Notes: a model not told the origin generated them from the letters alone. 64,000 nucleotides of DNA from Flavobacterium hydrophilum (GCF_003202405.1 NZ_QJHL01000005.1:248001-312000), one strand, 5' to 3'; shown: positions 25,031 through 34,374, numbered from the stretch's first letter. Made by a program: numbers and translations.

Positions 25031-26010
25031 TGAAAATAAAACAATTCGTTCTTGTATTTATATTTTTAAATGTTGTTTTCCTGCACGTCTCTTATTCTCA
25101 AAGATATAATGCTGTTGATAATATCATTTTGAAATATCCTAAAAACTTTAGCAGCACAGAGGAATTAGCAGAAAGAATCGATAAAGATTTTAAATCCGAT
25201 TATGACAAAGCCCGGGCTATTTACAGCTGGATGGCTTTTAATATAAAATATGATTTTAATGCTTTTTTAAATCCGCCAAAAACGCAACGTTTCTCTTATC
25301 GCACGGAAGAAGAAAAGCAAAGAAAAATACAGGAATTTAATACTCAAATGCTACAAAAGGCTTTCAAATCTGAAAAAGCGGTATGTGAAGGTTTTACGCT
25401 GCTATTTCAGCATTTAAGCTCATTAGTTGGAATTAAATCTGAAATTATTAAAGGAGATTCAAAAACAAAATTAGCTGATATTGGCCGAAAAAACACCTCT
25501 TCAAATCACGCATGGAATACCGCTTTAATTGATGGAAAATGGCGTTTAATTGACGTTACCTGGGGACAAGGTTATTATGACAATAGCAAAGGCAGAATGG
25601 TAAAAGATTTTGATCCCGCCTATTTTGATACAGAACCTGATTATTTTTTTGCAAAGCATTTTCCTGATTCAGGTTCCTTTCTTGGCAAGAAATTAAACAA
25701 AGATGAGTTTCTAAATGGCCCTTTAATTTACAACAAAACCATTACAGGAGATAATAAAATCATAACACCTGAATCCGGAATAATTGAAGTCAATAATGGT
25801 GATAAAATAACTTTTGTGATAAAAAACATTTCAAAATCAGATCCCTTTTATTACTTAAACAAAAAAAATCAACCTATCCGAATAGTTAACTCAAAAGAAA
25901 AAAGAGGTGCTTTGGAATTTCAAGTTATTTTTGATAATACAATCGGAAATTATATTACATTTTATCTGGAAACAAATAGTATTGTTTCTTTTAAAGTTGT
26001 TCAGAAATAA
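25030..26010 (+). CDS. Exported transglutaminase-like protein
   Basis: 326 residues with a signal peptide ending near S-Y-S-Q. The transglutaminase-like Cys protease fold is marked by C119 in V-C-E-G-F, H160 in N-H-A-W-N and D175 in L-I-D-V-T-W-G, the same triad and spacing as the archaeal/bacterial protease-type members. A C-terminal beta-domain (about 225-326) follows. Substrates of the bacterial members are mostly unknown; a periplasmic peptidase or peptidoglycan/protein cross-link role are both possible. One-base overlap with the reductase gene. Confidence 0.85.
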   Translation: MKIKQFVLVFIFLNVVFLHVSYSQRYNAVDNIILKYPKNFSSTEELAERIDKDFKSDYDKARAIYSWMAFNIKYDFNAFLNPPKTQRFSYRTEEEKQRKIQEFNTQMLQKAFKSEKAVCEGFTLLFQHLSSLVGIKSEIIKGDSKTKLADIGRKNTSSNHAWNTALIDGKWRLIDVTWGQGYYDNSKGRMVKDFDPAYFDTEPDYFFAKHFPDSGSFLGKKLNKDEFLNGPLIYNKTITGDNKIITPESGIIEVNNGDKITFVIKNISKSDPFYYLNKKNQPIRIVNSKEKRGALEFQVIFDNTIGNYITFYLETNSIVSFKVVQK

Positions 26011-26100
26011 TTACAGTAACTCTTCTATTCCGTAATTTCTTTATTTTATTGAATTGGCGTAACTTTACTGATAAGTAAAATGATACACAGTAAATAGGTC

Positions 26101-27276
26101 ATGGAAACAACTTTTTTGAAATCGATCTTAGACAATGATTTCTATAAATTTACGATGCAGCATGCTGTAATCAGACTTTTCCCAAAAGCAAAAGTTCGTT
26201 ATGGCTTTATCAATCGTGGCAAGCACACTTTCCCATCAGGTTTTGCGGATTTACTTCGAAAATCGGTAGACGCAATGGCAGATCTGAAACTGACAAAAGA
26301 CGAAAAGAATTATTTATCACACTACTGTCCGTATCTCGATCCTACCTATTTAGATTTTCTGCAAGGCTACAGCTATGATCCATCAGAGGTTCAAATTACC
26401 CAGGAAGGCTCAGAAATCAAAGTTACAATTGAAGGTTATTGGTATCGTACTATTTTGTGGGAAGTGCCATTGATGGCCTTAATTTCAGAGCTTTTTTATA
26501 AATCAAATCATTTAATCCGATTAAATGATGAAGCCATAAAAGAACGGACCAAAAACAAAGTTGATGATTACAATAAACTCGGAGTTTCTGTTTTAGAATT
26601 CGGTACCAGACGCCGTCATTCTTACGATGTACATCAATTAGTAAATGAAACATTAAGAACTTATGGCTCTGAAAGTTTCATGGGAACCAGCAACGTTCAT
26701 TTTGCAATGATTAACAACAGAAGACCATTAGGAACCCATGCACACGAATGGTTTATGTTCCATGCTGCACAATACGGTTTTAAAATGGCCAATTCAATCA
26801 GTCTTGAGCATTGGACACAAGTTTACGAAGGAGACCTCGGGATTGCATTGACAGACACTTACACTACAGATATATTTTTCAATCAGTTTGACAAAAAATA
26901 TTCTAAACTTTTTGATGGTGTTCGTCACGACAGCGGTGATCCGATTGACTTTGCGCAAAAAGTGATTTCGCATTATACAAAAATGGGAATTGACCCAAAA
27001 TCAAAAGCGATTGTTTTCTCTGATTCCCTCAATTTTGACAAAGTTAAAATCATAGCAGATTTCTGTAGGGATAAAATCAGAATGTCTTTTGGAATCGGAA
27101 CCAATTTCACCAATGACGTTGGTCTCCCGGCTATGAATATGGTGATTAAATTAACCGATACAAAACCCGAGAACACACATTGGCAAGGCGTGGTAAAACT
27201 TTCAGATGAAAAAAACAAAAATACGGGAACTCCCGAAATGATTGAGCTCGCAAAACAAGTACTTGAAATTAAATAG
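26101..27276 (+). CDS. pncB: Nicotinate phosphoribosyltransferase
   Basis: 391 residues, the length of bacterial PncB. It joins nicotinate and PRPP to give nicotinate mononucleotide in the Preiss-Handler route to NAD. Recognisable parts are L-D-N-D-F-Y-K-F-T-M-Q at the N-terminus, E-F-G-T-R-R-R-H-S with the phosphate-binding arginines, G-T-H-A-H-E-W containing the His that is phosphorylated to drive catalysis, and V-R-H-D-S-G-D-P and G-I-G-T-N-F-T-N-D in the PRPP site. Cytoplasmic and monocistronic; a hairpin at 27276-27303 follows at once. Confidence 0.95.
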   Translation: METTFLKSILDNDFYKFTMQHAVIRLFPKAKVRYGFINRGKHTFPSGFADLLRKSVDAMADLKLTKDEKNYLSHYCPYLDPTYLDFLQGYSYDPSEVQITQEGSEIKVTIEGYWYRTILWEVPLMALISELFYKSNHLIRLNDEAIKERTKNKVDDYNKLGVSVLEFGTRRRHSYDVHQLVNETLRTYGSESFMGTSNVHFAMINNRRPLGTHAHEWFMFHAAQYGFKMANSISLEHWTQVYEGDLGIALTDTYTTDIFFNQFDKKYSKLFDGVRHDSGDPIDFAQKVISHYTKMGIDPKSKAIVFSDSLNFDKVKIIADFCRDKIRMSFGIGTNFTNDVGLPAMNMVIKLTDTKPENTHWQGVVKLSDEKNKNTGTPEMIELAKQVLEIK

Positions 27277-27303
27277 CTTTTTTTACTGGAAAAAGCATTT
27301 TTA
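27276..27303 (+). terminator. Terminator after pncB
   Basis: GCTTTTT at 27276-27282 pairs with AAAAAGC at 27290-27296, with T-rich sequence after it. It begins in the stop codon of pncB. Confidence 0.55.
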
Positions 27304-27439
27304 TCATGTTTTAGCTCCCATTTTATTTTTAAAATCAATTTAAATAGATTTTAAACTGTTACTATTAATAACAAAAAGGAAATACGCTTTTATTTTTTAC
27401 CGATAAATGGTACATTAGCCAAAAATCCTAAATTCATTT

Positions 27440-29308
27440 ATGCTAGAGCAAAATCAATACAACGAAGATAATATTCGTTCACTCGATTGGAAGGAACATA
27501 TTCGTATGCGTCCGGGTATGTACATCGGGAAATTAGGGGACGGATCATCACCGGATGATGGTATTTATATTCTTTTAAAAGAGGTTCTGGACAACTGTAT
27601 CGATGAATTCGTTATGGGTGCCGGAAAAACCATCGAAGTAACAATCAAGGACAAAACGGTTTCTGTTCGTGATTACGGACGTGGAATTCCGTTGGGAAAA
27701 GTAGTCGATGTAGTTTCAAAAATGAATACGGGTGGAAAGTACGATTCTAAAGCTTTCCAAAAATCAGTTGGTCTTAATGGTGTCGGAACAAAAGCAGTAA
27801 ATGCTTTGTCAGATTATTTCCGTGTAGAATCTGTTCGTGACGATAAACAAAAAGCGGCTGAGTTCTCTGCCGGGAACCTGGTTCAGGAAGAAGATGTTAT
27901 CGATACAACAAAACGAAAAGGAACAAAAGTGACTTTCACGCCAGACGAATCTATCTTTAAGAACTTTAAATTCCGTTTAGAATATGTAATTAAAATGGTA
28001 AAAAACTATTGCTACCTAAACAATGGTTTGACTATTATTTTTAATGGCGAAAAATACATTTCAGAAAACGGTCTTCGCGATTTATTAGAAGAAACAATCA
28101 ACGAAGAAGATTTAGAATATCCGATCATTCATTTGAAAGATCATGATATCGAAATTGCTCTTACGCATAGTAAAACACAATACAGCGAAGAATATCATTC
28201 TTTTGTAAACGGTCAGAACACTACACAGGGAGGAACGCACTTAGCAGCTTATAGAGAAGCTATTGTAAAAACAATTCGTGAATTTTACAATAAAAATTTC
28301 GAAGCATCAGATGTCCGTAAATCGATTGTAAGTGCGATTAGTATTAAAGTTATGGAACCGGTTTTTGAGTCTCAGACCAAAACCAAATTAGGTTCTACTG
28401 ATATGGGGTCTGATGACGGAACGCCCGCAGTTTCTGTTCGTACTTTCGTTAATGATTTTGTTAAAAATAAATTAGACAATTATTTACACAAAAATCCGCC
28501 AACAGCCGAAGCCTTATTACGAAAAATTCTTCAGGCAGAACGTGAGCGTAAAGAATTGTCGGGAATTAGAAAACTGGCGACAGATCGTGCTAAAAAAGCT
28601 AATCTTCACAATAAAAAATTAAGAGATTGTCGTGCACACCTTCCGGATACCAAAAACCCAAGAAACTTAGAAAGTACGCTTTTTATTACCGAGGGAGATT
28701 CGGCTTCGGGATCGATTACAAAGTCCCGAGACGTAAATACACAGGCAGTTTTCAGTTTGCGTGGTAAACCTCTGAATTCATACGGAATGAGCAAAAAAAT
28801 CGTGTATGAAAACGAAGAATTTAACTTGCTACAAGCTGCATTAGATATCGAAGACGGATTAGAAAAACTAAGATACAATAACATCGTAATCGCAACCGAT
28901 GCCGATGTCGATGGAATGCACATTCGTTTGTTATTGATTACTTTCTTTTTGCAGTTTTTCCCGGAATTAATAAAAGAAGGGCATTTATATATATTACAAA
29001 CACCTCTTTTCAGGGTTCGAAACAGAAAAGAAACGATTTATTGTTATTCTGAAGACGAGAGAAAAGATGCGATCGAAAAACTAAAACCAAAACCGGAAAT
29101 CACCCGATTTAAAGGTTTAGGAGAGATTTCTCCGGATGAGTTCAAGAACTTTATCGGAGATACGATTCGCCTTGACCCGGTTATGATGGACAAACACACT
29201 TCGATTGAGCAGTTGTTGTCTTTCTATATGGGTAAAAACACACCGGACAGACAGGATTTTATTATCAAGAACCTGAAGGTGGAAATTGATGAATTGGAAG
29301 AAATATAA
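27440..29308 (+). CDS. parE: DNA topoisomerase IV subunit B
   Basis: 622 residues. The GHKL ATPase has E-V-L-D-N-C-I-D-E (Mg-ATP), D-Y-G-R-G-I-P and G-L-N-G-V-G-T-K-A-V-N-A-L-S; the transducer lysine lies in Q-T-K-T-K-L-G-S; the TOPRIM domain has E-G-D-S-A-S-G and D-A-D-V-D-G-M-H. With ParC it decatenates daughter chromosomes. The R-P-G-M-Y-I-G start block and the lack of the GyrB-type insertion support ParE rather than GyrB, as does the parC gene 830 bases downstream. Two small genes lie between the subunits. Confidence 0.93.
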   Translation: MLEQNQYNEDNIRSLDWKEHIRMRPGMYIGKLGDGSSPDDGIYILLKEVLDNCIDEFVMGAGKTIEVTIKDKTVSVRDYGRGIPLGKVVDVVSKMNTGGKYDSKAFQKSVGLNGVGTKAVNALSDYFRVESVRDDKQKAAEFSAGNLVQEEDVIDTTKRKGTKVTFTPDESIFKNFKFRLEYVIKMVKNYCYLNNGLTIIFNGEKYISENGLRDLLEETINEEDLEYPIIHLKDHDIEIALTHSKTQYSEEYHSFVNGQNTTQGGTHLAAYREAIVKTIREFYNKNFEASDVRKSIVSAISIKVMEPVFESQTKTKLGSTDMGSDDGTPAVSVRTFVNDFVKNKLDNYLHKNPPTAEALLRKILQAERERKELSGIRKLATDRAKKANLHNKKLRDCRAHLPDTKNPRNLESTLFITEGDSASGSITKSRDVNTQAVFSLRGKPLNSYGMSKKIVYENEEFNLLQAALDIEDGLEKLRYNNIVIATDADVDGMHIRLLLITFFLQFFPELIKEGHLYILQTPLFRVRNRKETIYCYSEDERKDAIEKLKPKPEITRFKGLGEISPDEFKNFIGDTIRLDPVMMDKHTSIEQLLSFYMGKNTPDRQDFIIKNLKVEIDELEEI

Positions 29309-29316
29309 AAAATGGA

Positions 29317-29439
29317 ATGGAAAAGAAGAAATTAATTTATGCAGCACTAGTGTTCATTGTAAGTTTTGCAATCACTTATGTTTTAATCAAAAATTACAAA
29401 AAGAGTAAGAATACAATTGAAAACGTTCAGACTAAATAA
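29317..29439 (+). CDS. 40-residue single-pass membrane protein
   Basis: A 41-codon frame starting 8 bases after the parE stop: M-E-K-K-K-L, then one hydrophobic helix of about 17 residues (L-I-Y-A-A-L-V-F-I-V-S-F-A-I-T-Y-V), then a basic turn K-N-Y-K-K-S-K-N and a polar tail ending V-Q-T-K. The composition, position and lack of overlap with other genes make it a likely real gene. Another ATG at 29312 opens a different frame of seven codons. The function is unknown; it probably shares the parE transcript. Confidence 0.65.
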   Translation: MEKKKLIYAALVFIVSFAITYVLIKNYKKSKNTIENVQTK

Positions 29440-29545
29440 TATATACAAATTCGTTAACAATGTCTAAGAATTTGCAAATTGATTTTTTTTAAGTAATTTT
29501 TTGTAGTGGCTATAGAACCTGCAAAGTAAATAATCCTATAGTTCT

Positions 29546-30109
29546 ATGAAGAAAATTATATTTTTGATTATCACTTTTATATTCATCTCTTGTAAGAAAG
29601 AGAAAGAAAACTCTCAATCTGATGAAAGTCCAATGGTAGCTAAATCTGCAACAGAAATAATCAAAGAAAGAGAGTTTCCTTTAAAAGAATTATCCAAGGT
29701 TGAAATTTTATCTTATGAGAATAGGATGTATTGGGATAAACAAAGTAAAGAAACAAAGTATAATAAATATACAAAAGACCTTGTTGTTGATTATAAATTG
29801 AATTTCGACAGTACTAAGGTTAAAGAAAGAGTATTATTAGATTCGGTACTAAAAACAGAATTACTGGAATTAATGTTTCAGGATAGTTGTAAAGTAGAAG
29901 AGTTACCTGCAGATTGTTATATGCCACGGCATATGATACTTTTTAGAGATCATAAAAATAGAATAATTGGCTATAAAGAACTTTGTTTAGGATGTAAAGG
30001 TTTTAGAGAATCAAAAAATCTGGAAAATTACAATGGCTTTTGCTTTAGTCAAATGGAGGAGCTTTTTAAAAAAGCAGGTATCAAATATTTTGACGATGAT
30101 TATGAATAA
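29546..30109 (+). CDS. Small lipoprotein, function unknown
   Basis: 187 residues with a lipoprotein signal: M-K-K, a hydrophobic stretch and F-I-S-C followed by K-K-E-K. The mature protein is rich in lysine and glutamate, with a helical segment and then C-K-V-E-E-L-P-A-D-C-Y-M-P-R-H and E-L-C-L-G-C-K-G-F, four cysteines that may form disulphides. No known domain is evident. It sits between parE and parC and interrupts what is otherwise a conserved pair; whether it is transcribed with them is unclear because 106 bases precede it. Confidence 0.7.
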   Translation: MKKIIFLIITFIFISCKKEKENSQSDESPMVAKSATEIIKEREFPLKELSKVEILSYENRMYWDKQSKETKYNKYTKDLVVDYKLNFDSTKVKERVLLDSVLKTELLELMFQDSCKVEELPADCYMPRHMILFRDHKNRIIGYKELCLGCKGFRESKNLENYNGFCFSQMEELFKKAGIKYFDDDYE

Positions 30110-30141
30110 AAAAAGTTTACTGAAATAATTCAGCATATAAA

Positions 30142-32862
30142 ATGAAAGACGAAGAAGACGATAACATAATTCCAAACGACGACGAAAATAATCAGGATGA
30201 AAACCAGATTGATGACAATCAAAATGGAGATGATGATGAGATTATCGACGTAGATGCCAAGCATTTTGAAGGACAGCATTTTTACGAAAATCAGGAAGAA
30301 GAAGGCGAAGACGTGATAACCAAAGTAACCGGAATGTACAAAGACTGGTTTCTGGATTACGCTTCATACGTAATTCTGGAACGTGCAGTTCCTGCCATCG
30401 AGGACGGATTCAAACCTGTTCAGCGTCGTATTATGCACTCTTTGAAAGAACTGGATGATGGTCGTTATAATAAAGTTGCCAATGTTGTAGGCCACACCAT
30501 GCAGTATCACCCACATGGAGATGCGAGTATCGGTGATGCAATGGTACAGATTGGTCAGAAAGATTTATTGATTGACTGCCAGGGAAACTGGGGAAATATC
30601 TTAACAGGCGACGGTGCGGCTGCTTCGCGTTATATTGAGGCACGTTTATCTAAATTTGCTTTAGAGGTTTTATATTCTCCAAAAATTACCGATTGGGGAG
30701 TTTCTTACGATGGTCGTCGTGCTGAACCCAACAATCTTCCGGTAAAATTTCCTTTACTTTTAGCACAAGGAGCTGAAGGAATTGCCGTTGGTCTTTCCAC
30801 GAAAGTTTTACCACACAACTTCAACGAATTAATAGACGCTTCGATAAAAATCTTAAAAGGAAAAGCTTTTACGCTTTATCCTGATTTTATGACTGCGGGT
30901 ATTGCAGACGTTTCAAATTACAATGACGGTTTACGTGGCGGACGTGTACGTGTGCGTGCTAAAATTTCGCAATTAGACAAAAATACATTGGTGATTACAC
31001 AGATTCCGTTTTCGACCAATACTTCGACTTTAATTGACAGTATTTTGAAAGCCAATGATAAAGGTAAAATCAAAATCAAGAAAATTGAAGACAATACGGC
31101 TGCCGATGTTGAGATTTTAATTCACCTTTTCCCAGGCGTTTCTCCTGATAAAACAATTGATGCTTTGTTTGCTTTTACAGCCTGTGAAACTTCTGTAGCC
31201 CCTTTAGGCTGTGTCATTGAAGACAACAAACCATTGTTTATCGGAGTTTCTGAAATGTTGAAAATTTCAACACACAGAACTGTTGATTTGCTTCGTCAGG
31301 AATTAGAAATTCAATTAGAAGAATTAAAAAATAAATGGCATTTTTCTACTCTGGAGAAAATTTTCATTCGTGAGGAAATGTACATCGATTTCAAATTATA
31401 CGGTGACAGAGAATCCCTTTACAAATATTTGTATGACCGATTTGAGCCTTTTAAAAAATCATTCGTCAGAGAAATTAATGACGATGATTTACAAAGACTG
31501 ACTCAAATCCCTATGATTCGTATTACACGTTTCGACTCTGATAAAGCTGATGATTTAATTGCGAAGTTAGAGGATGAAATGAAAGAAGTAGAACACAATC
31601 TGGAACATCTTACAGATTTTGCGATAGCTTATTTCACCAAACTAAAAGAGAAGTACGGAAAAGGTCGTGAACGCCAGACAGAACTTCGTGTGTTTGATAA
31701 TGTTGAGGCGACAAAAGTAGTTTTACGAAACACCAAATTATATGTAAACCGTGAAGAAGGTTTTGTTGGGACGAGCTTAAAAAAAGACGAATATGTTGGG
31801 GATTGCTCCGATATTGATGATGTAATTGTCTTTTTACGTGATGGTACTATGATGATTACAAAAGTGGATGCCAAAACATTTGTAGGTAAAGATATTATAC
31901 ACATTGCCGTTTTTGACAAGAGCGATAAACGAACCATTTACAACATGATTTACCGGGATGGAAAATCAGGCCCATCTTACATTAAACGTTTTAACGTCAC
32001 GGGAATAACCAGAGATAAAGCATATGATTTAACGAACGGAACCAAAGGTTCGCAGGTTGTTTATTTTTCGCATAATCCGAACGGAGAAGCTGAGGTTGTA
32101 ACCATTTTGCTTCGTCAGATTGGGACAATTAAAAAATTGAAATTCGATATTGATTTTGCCGCTCTGGCAATTAAAGGCCGTGCTTCAAAAGGGAATTTGG
32201 TGACTAAATATCCAATCAAAAAAATCGAATTAAAAGAAAAAGGAATTTCGACGTTACTCCCAAGAAAAGTTTGGTTTGATGATACTGTAAAACGTTTAAA
32301 TGTTGACGCAAGAGGAGAATTATTAGGAGAATTTAAACCAAGTGACAAAATCCTTGTTATCAGCCAGTCCGGAAAATTAAAAGTTATAATTCCGGAATTG
32401 TCTACTCATTTTGAGGAAGACATGATTGTACTGGAAAAATGGAAACCTAAGAAACCTATTTCGGCAATTTATTATGATGGTGAAAAAGAACGTTATTTTC
32501 TAAAACGTTTCCTTGTAGAAAACGAAGGTAAAGAAGAAAGCTTTATTACCGATCATCCAAATTCGCAATTAGAAATTGTATCGACTGATTATCGTCCTGT
32601 GGCACAATTGGTATTTGCAAAAGTAAAAGGAGTTCAGAAAGAAGACTTGCACATTGATGTTGAAGACTTTATAAGTGTAAAAGGTTTCAAGGCTTTAGGA
32701 AATCAATTGACGACTGATAAATTACGACAAGTTAATTTATTGGATCCATTACCTTATGAAGAACCTGTTGAAGAAATTCCTGAAAAACCAGAGATTTCAG
32801 ATGATGATCCAGTGGAAACAGAATTAGATGACGATGGTCAGATAGGTTTGGTTTTAGAATAA
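30142..32862 (+). CDS. parC: DNA topoisomerase IV subunit A
   Basis: 906 residues. After a strongly acidic N-terminal extension (25 of the first 60 residues are Asp or Glu by my count) the usual start of the family appears at D-Y-A-S-Y-V-I-L-E-R-A-V-P. The winged-helix domain has H-P-H-G-D and the catalytic Tyr164 in A-A-A-S-R-Y-I-E. The C-terminal region forms the DNA-wrapping beta-pinwheel, and the last 30 residues are again acidic. It is the breakage-reunion subunit of topoisomerase IV. The length is greater than E. coli ParC (752) mainly because of the acidic ends. I keep the 30142 start because no good internal start removes only the extension. Confidence 0.93.
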   Translation: MKDEEDDNIIPNDDENNQDENQIDDNQNGDDDEIIDVDAKHFEGQHFYENQEEEGEDVITKVTGMYKDWFLDYASYVILERAVPAIEDGFKPVQRRIMHSLKELDDGRYNKVANVVGHTMQYHPHGDASIGDAMVQIGQKDLLIDCQGNWGNILTGDGAAASRYIEARLSKFALEVLYSPKITDWGVSYDGRRAEPNNLPVKFPLLLAQGAEGIAVGLSTKVLPHNFNELIDASIKILKGKAFTLYPDFMTAGIADVSNYNDGLRGGRVRVRAKISQLDKNTLVITQIPFSTNTSTLIDSILKANDKGKIKIKKIEDNTAADVEILIHLFPGVSPDKTIDALFAFTACETSVAPLGCVIEDNKPLFIGVSEMLKISTHRTVDLLRQELEIQLEELKNKWHFSTLEKIFIREEMYIDFKLYGDRESLYKYLYDRFEPFKKSFVREINDDDLQRLTQIPMIRITRFDSDKADDLIAKLEDEMKEVEHNLEHLTDFAIAYFTKLKEKYGKGRERQTELRVFDNVEATKVVLRNTKLYVNREEGFVGTSLKKDEYVGDCSDIDDVIVFLRDGTMMITKVDAKTFVGKDIIHIAVFDKSDKRTIYNMIYRDGKSGPSYIKRFNVTGITRDKAYDLTNGTKGSQVVYFSHNPNGEAEVVTILLRQIGTIKKLKFDIDFAALAIKGRASKGNLVTKYPIKKIELKEKGISTLLPRKVWFDDTVKRLNVDARGELLGEFKPSDKILVISQSGKLKVIIPELSTHFEEDMIVLEKWKPKKPISAIYYDGEKERYFLKRFLVENEGKEESFITDHPNSQLEIVSTDYRPVAQLVFAKVKGVQKEDLHIDVEDFISVKGFKALGNQLTTDKLRQVNLLDPLPYEEPVEEIPEKPEISDDDPVETELDDDGQIGLVLE

Positions 32863-32883
32863 ATATTTGAATAGAAACAACAC

Positions 32884-32915
32884 AAAATGCCCTTTTTGAA
32901 AGGGCATTTTTATTG
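32884..32915. terminator. Bidirectional terminator between parC and bcp
   Basis: Perfect 12-base stem (32884-32895 with 32899-32910) with a three-base loop and T-run, between convergent genes. Confidence 0.85.
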
Positions 32916-32928
32916 GACTTTACTTTTA

Positions 32929-33381
32929 TTATTTTAAAATTTGAGCGGCGTGTTCTTTTGTTTTGACCTGCGAAATAACCTCATCGATAATTCCGTTTTC
33001 ATCAATTACGAATGTTGTTCTGTGAATCCCATCATATTCTCTTCCCATGAACTTTTTAGGTCCCCAAACGCCAAATGCATTGATTACTGATTTATCTTCA
33101 TCTGCTAATAACGGAAACGGAAATTCGTATTTGTCTTTGAATTTCAACTGTACTTTTTGACTATCGGCACTTACACCAAGGAGTTCGTAATTATTAGCTT
33201 TAAAACGTTCAAAATTATCTCTTAAATCACATGCTTCTGCTGTACATCCCGGTGTGCTTGCTTTTGGATAAAAGAAAACTACTAATTTTTTACCTTTATA
33301 ATCTGTTAATTGATGTGTTTTTCCTTCCTGATCAATTCCTGAAAAATTTGGGGCCTTATCGCCTTTTTTTAATGTTGTCAT
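32929..33381 (-). CDS. bcp: Thioredoxin-dependent thiol peroxidase (Bcp/PrxQ)
   Basis: 150 residues. The peroxidatic Cys46 and the resolving Cys51 lie in P-G-C-T-A-E-A-C, the spacing that defines the PrxQ/BCP class. F-F-Y-P-K-A-S-T-P-G-C is the active-site strand, and R-T-T-F-V-I-D-E-N-G carries the conserved Arg. It reduces hydroperoxides with electrons from thioredoxin, in the cytoplasm. Divergent from nth, with the structured region 33455-33605 between them. Confidence 0.93.
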   Translation of the reverse strand: MTTLKKGDKAPNFSGIDQEGKTHQLTDYKGKKLVVFFYPKASTPGCTAEACDLRDNFERFKANNYELLGVSADSQKVQLKFKDKYEFPFPLLADEDKSVINAFGVWGPKKFMGREYDGIHRTTFVIDENGIIDEVISQVKTKEHAAQILK

Positions 33382-33454
33382 TTATTTTAGATGTTAGATT
33401 GTTGGACTTGCTTAGATTTTAATTGATAGTTAACAATTGATAATTGTCAATTAT

Positions 33455-33605
33455 TTATGCCCCGGGTTGCAGTGAAAACCCCGGAATTGTGGGAGTTTAC
33501 ATTTTTTGCATTGACAAAGCGACCAGCGGAAGCTCTTGTGAATGCTTAAAAATGTTACTGCCGCAATGAGGAGTTGAAACGGAAAACCGGATTAGGCACA
33601 ACATA
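33455..33605 (+). ncRNA. Candidate structured RNA between bcp and nth
   Basis: This stretch is visibly richer in G and C than all surrounding intergenic DNA. It contains CCGGGTT (33462-33468) pairing with AACC(C)CGG (33477-33484), a GGAA tetraloop closed by AGC/GCT (33525-33534) and a CGG-AAAA-CCG hairpin (33580-33589). It recalls the short structured elements dispersed in flavobacterial intergenic regions (the Flavo-1 RNA class is one published example), but I cannot verify a family. The strand is tentative. A 30-codon frame (33457-33549, plus strand) also crosses it; I judge it less likely. No T-run follows. Confidence 0.35.
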
Positions 33606-33642
33606 AAAATTATACTATTTTTACAGCTTTAAAAATACGGAA

Positions 33643-34293
33643 ATGAATAAAGAAGCCAGAGTACAATTTGTTATAAATACGTTAAAAGAACTCTACCCTA
33701 CTATACCTGTACCGCTTGACCATAAAGATCCTTATACTTTATTGATTGCTGTTTTACTTTCTGCACAATGTACAGATGTCCGGGTAAATCAAATCACTCC
33801 TTTATTATTTGCTAAAGCTGATAATCCGTATGATATGATTAAAATGTCGGTGGAAGAAATTAAGGAAATTATACGTCCATGTGGTTTGTCTCCAATGAAA
33901 TCGAAAGGAATTCATGGCTTGTCACATATTTTGATTGACAAACATAATGGTGAAGTTCCTCAGAGTTTTGAAGCACTCGAAGCTTTACCAGCCGTTGGAC
34001 ACAAAACAGCAAGTGTAGTGATGTCACAGGCATTTGGGGTTCCTGCTTTTCCGGTTGATACCCATATTCACAGATTAATGTATCGATGGAACCTCTCTAA
34101 TGGAAAAAATGTGGTGCAGACAGAAAAAGATGCAAAAAGATTATTTCCAAGAGATTTGTGGAATGATTTACACCTTCAAATTATCTGGTACGGACGTGAG
34201 TATTCACCTGCAAGAGGCTGGAGTCTGGAAAAAGATATTATTACGAGAACTATTGGTAAAAAATCAATTATTGAAGAGATGAGCAAGGTTTAA
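33643..34293 (+). CDS. nth: Endonuclease III without the iron-sulphur cluster
   Basis: 216 residues. Helix-hairpin-helix L-P-A-V-G-H-K-T-A with catalytic Lys121 and the Asp139 of P-V-D-T-H-I-H identify a bifunctional DNA glycosylase/AP lyase of the Nth group that removes oxidised pyrimidines. The C-terminal loop, which in E. coli Nth carries four cysteines binding a 4Fe-4S cluster, reads R-E-Y-S-P-A-R-G-W-S-L-E-K-D-I-I-T here and has no Cys at all. The only two cysteines are in S-A-Q-C-T-D and R-P-C-G, far from that loop. So the cluster is absent. The -7-like element TATTTTTA at 33616-33623 precedes the start. Single gene with its own terminator. Confidence 0.9.
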   Translation: MNKEARVQFVINTLKELYPTIPVPLDHKDPYTLLIAVLLSAQCTDVRVNQITPLLFAKADNPYDMIKMSVEEIKEIIRPCGLSPMKSKGIHGLSHILIDKHNGEVPQSFEALEALPAVGHKTASVVMSQAFGVPAFPVDTHIHRLMYRWNLSNGKNVVQTEKDAKRLFPRDLWNDLHLQIIWYGREYSPARGWSLEKDIITRTIGKKSIIEEMSKV

Positions 34294-34314
34294 TCCTACT
34301 ACTGCCAAACAAAA

Positions 34315-34358
34315 AAACAAAGGTTTTAATTTCTTCCCAAAAACCTTTGTTTTTTTTT
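34315..34358 (+). terminator. Terminator after nth
   Basis: Perfect 13-base stem (34315-34327 with 34340-34352) followed by a run of T to 34358. A-rich on the left, so it may also serve the convergent TPR gene. Confidence 0.85.
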
Positions 34359-34374
34359 ACAGTTCCTTTAGTTT

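Noticed and set aside
33425..33456. Dyad ACAATTGATAATTGTCAATT next to the candidate RNA.
   Set aside because: Common low-complexity palindromic form in AT-rich genomes; could be part of a promoter but no box fits.
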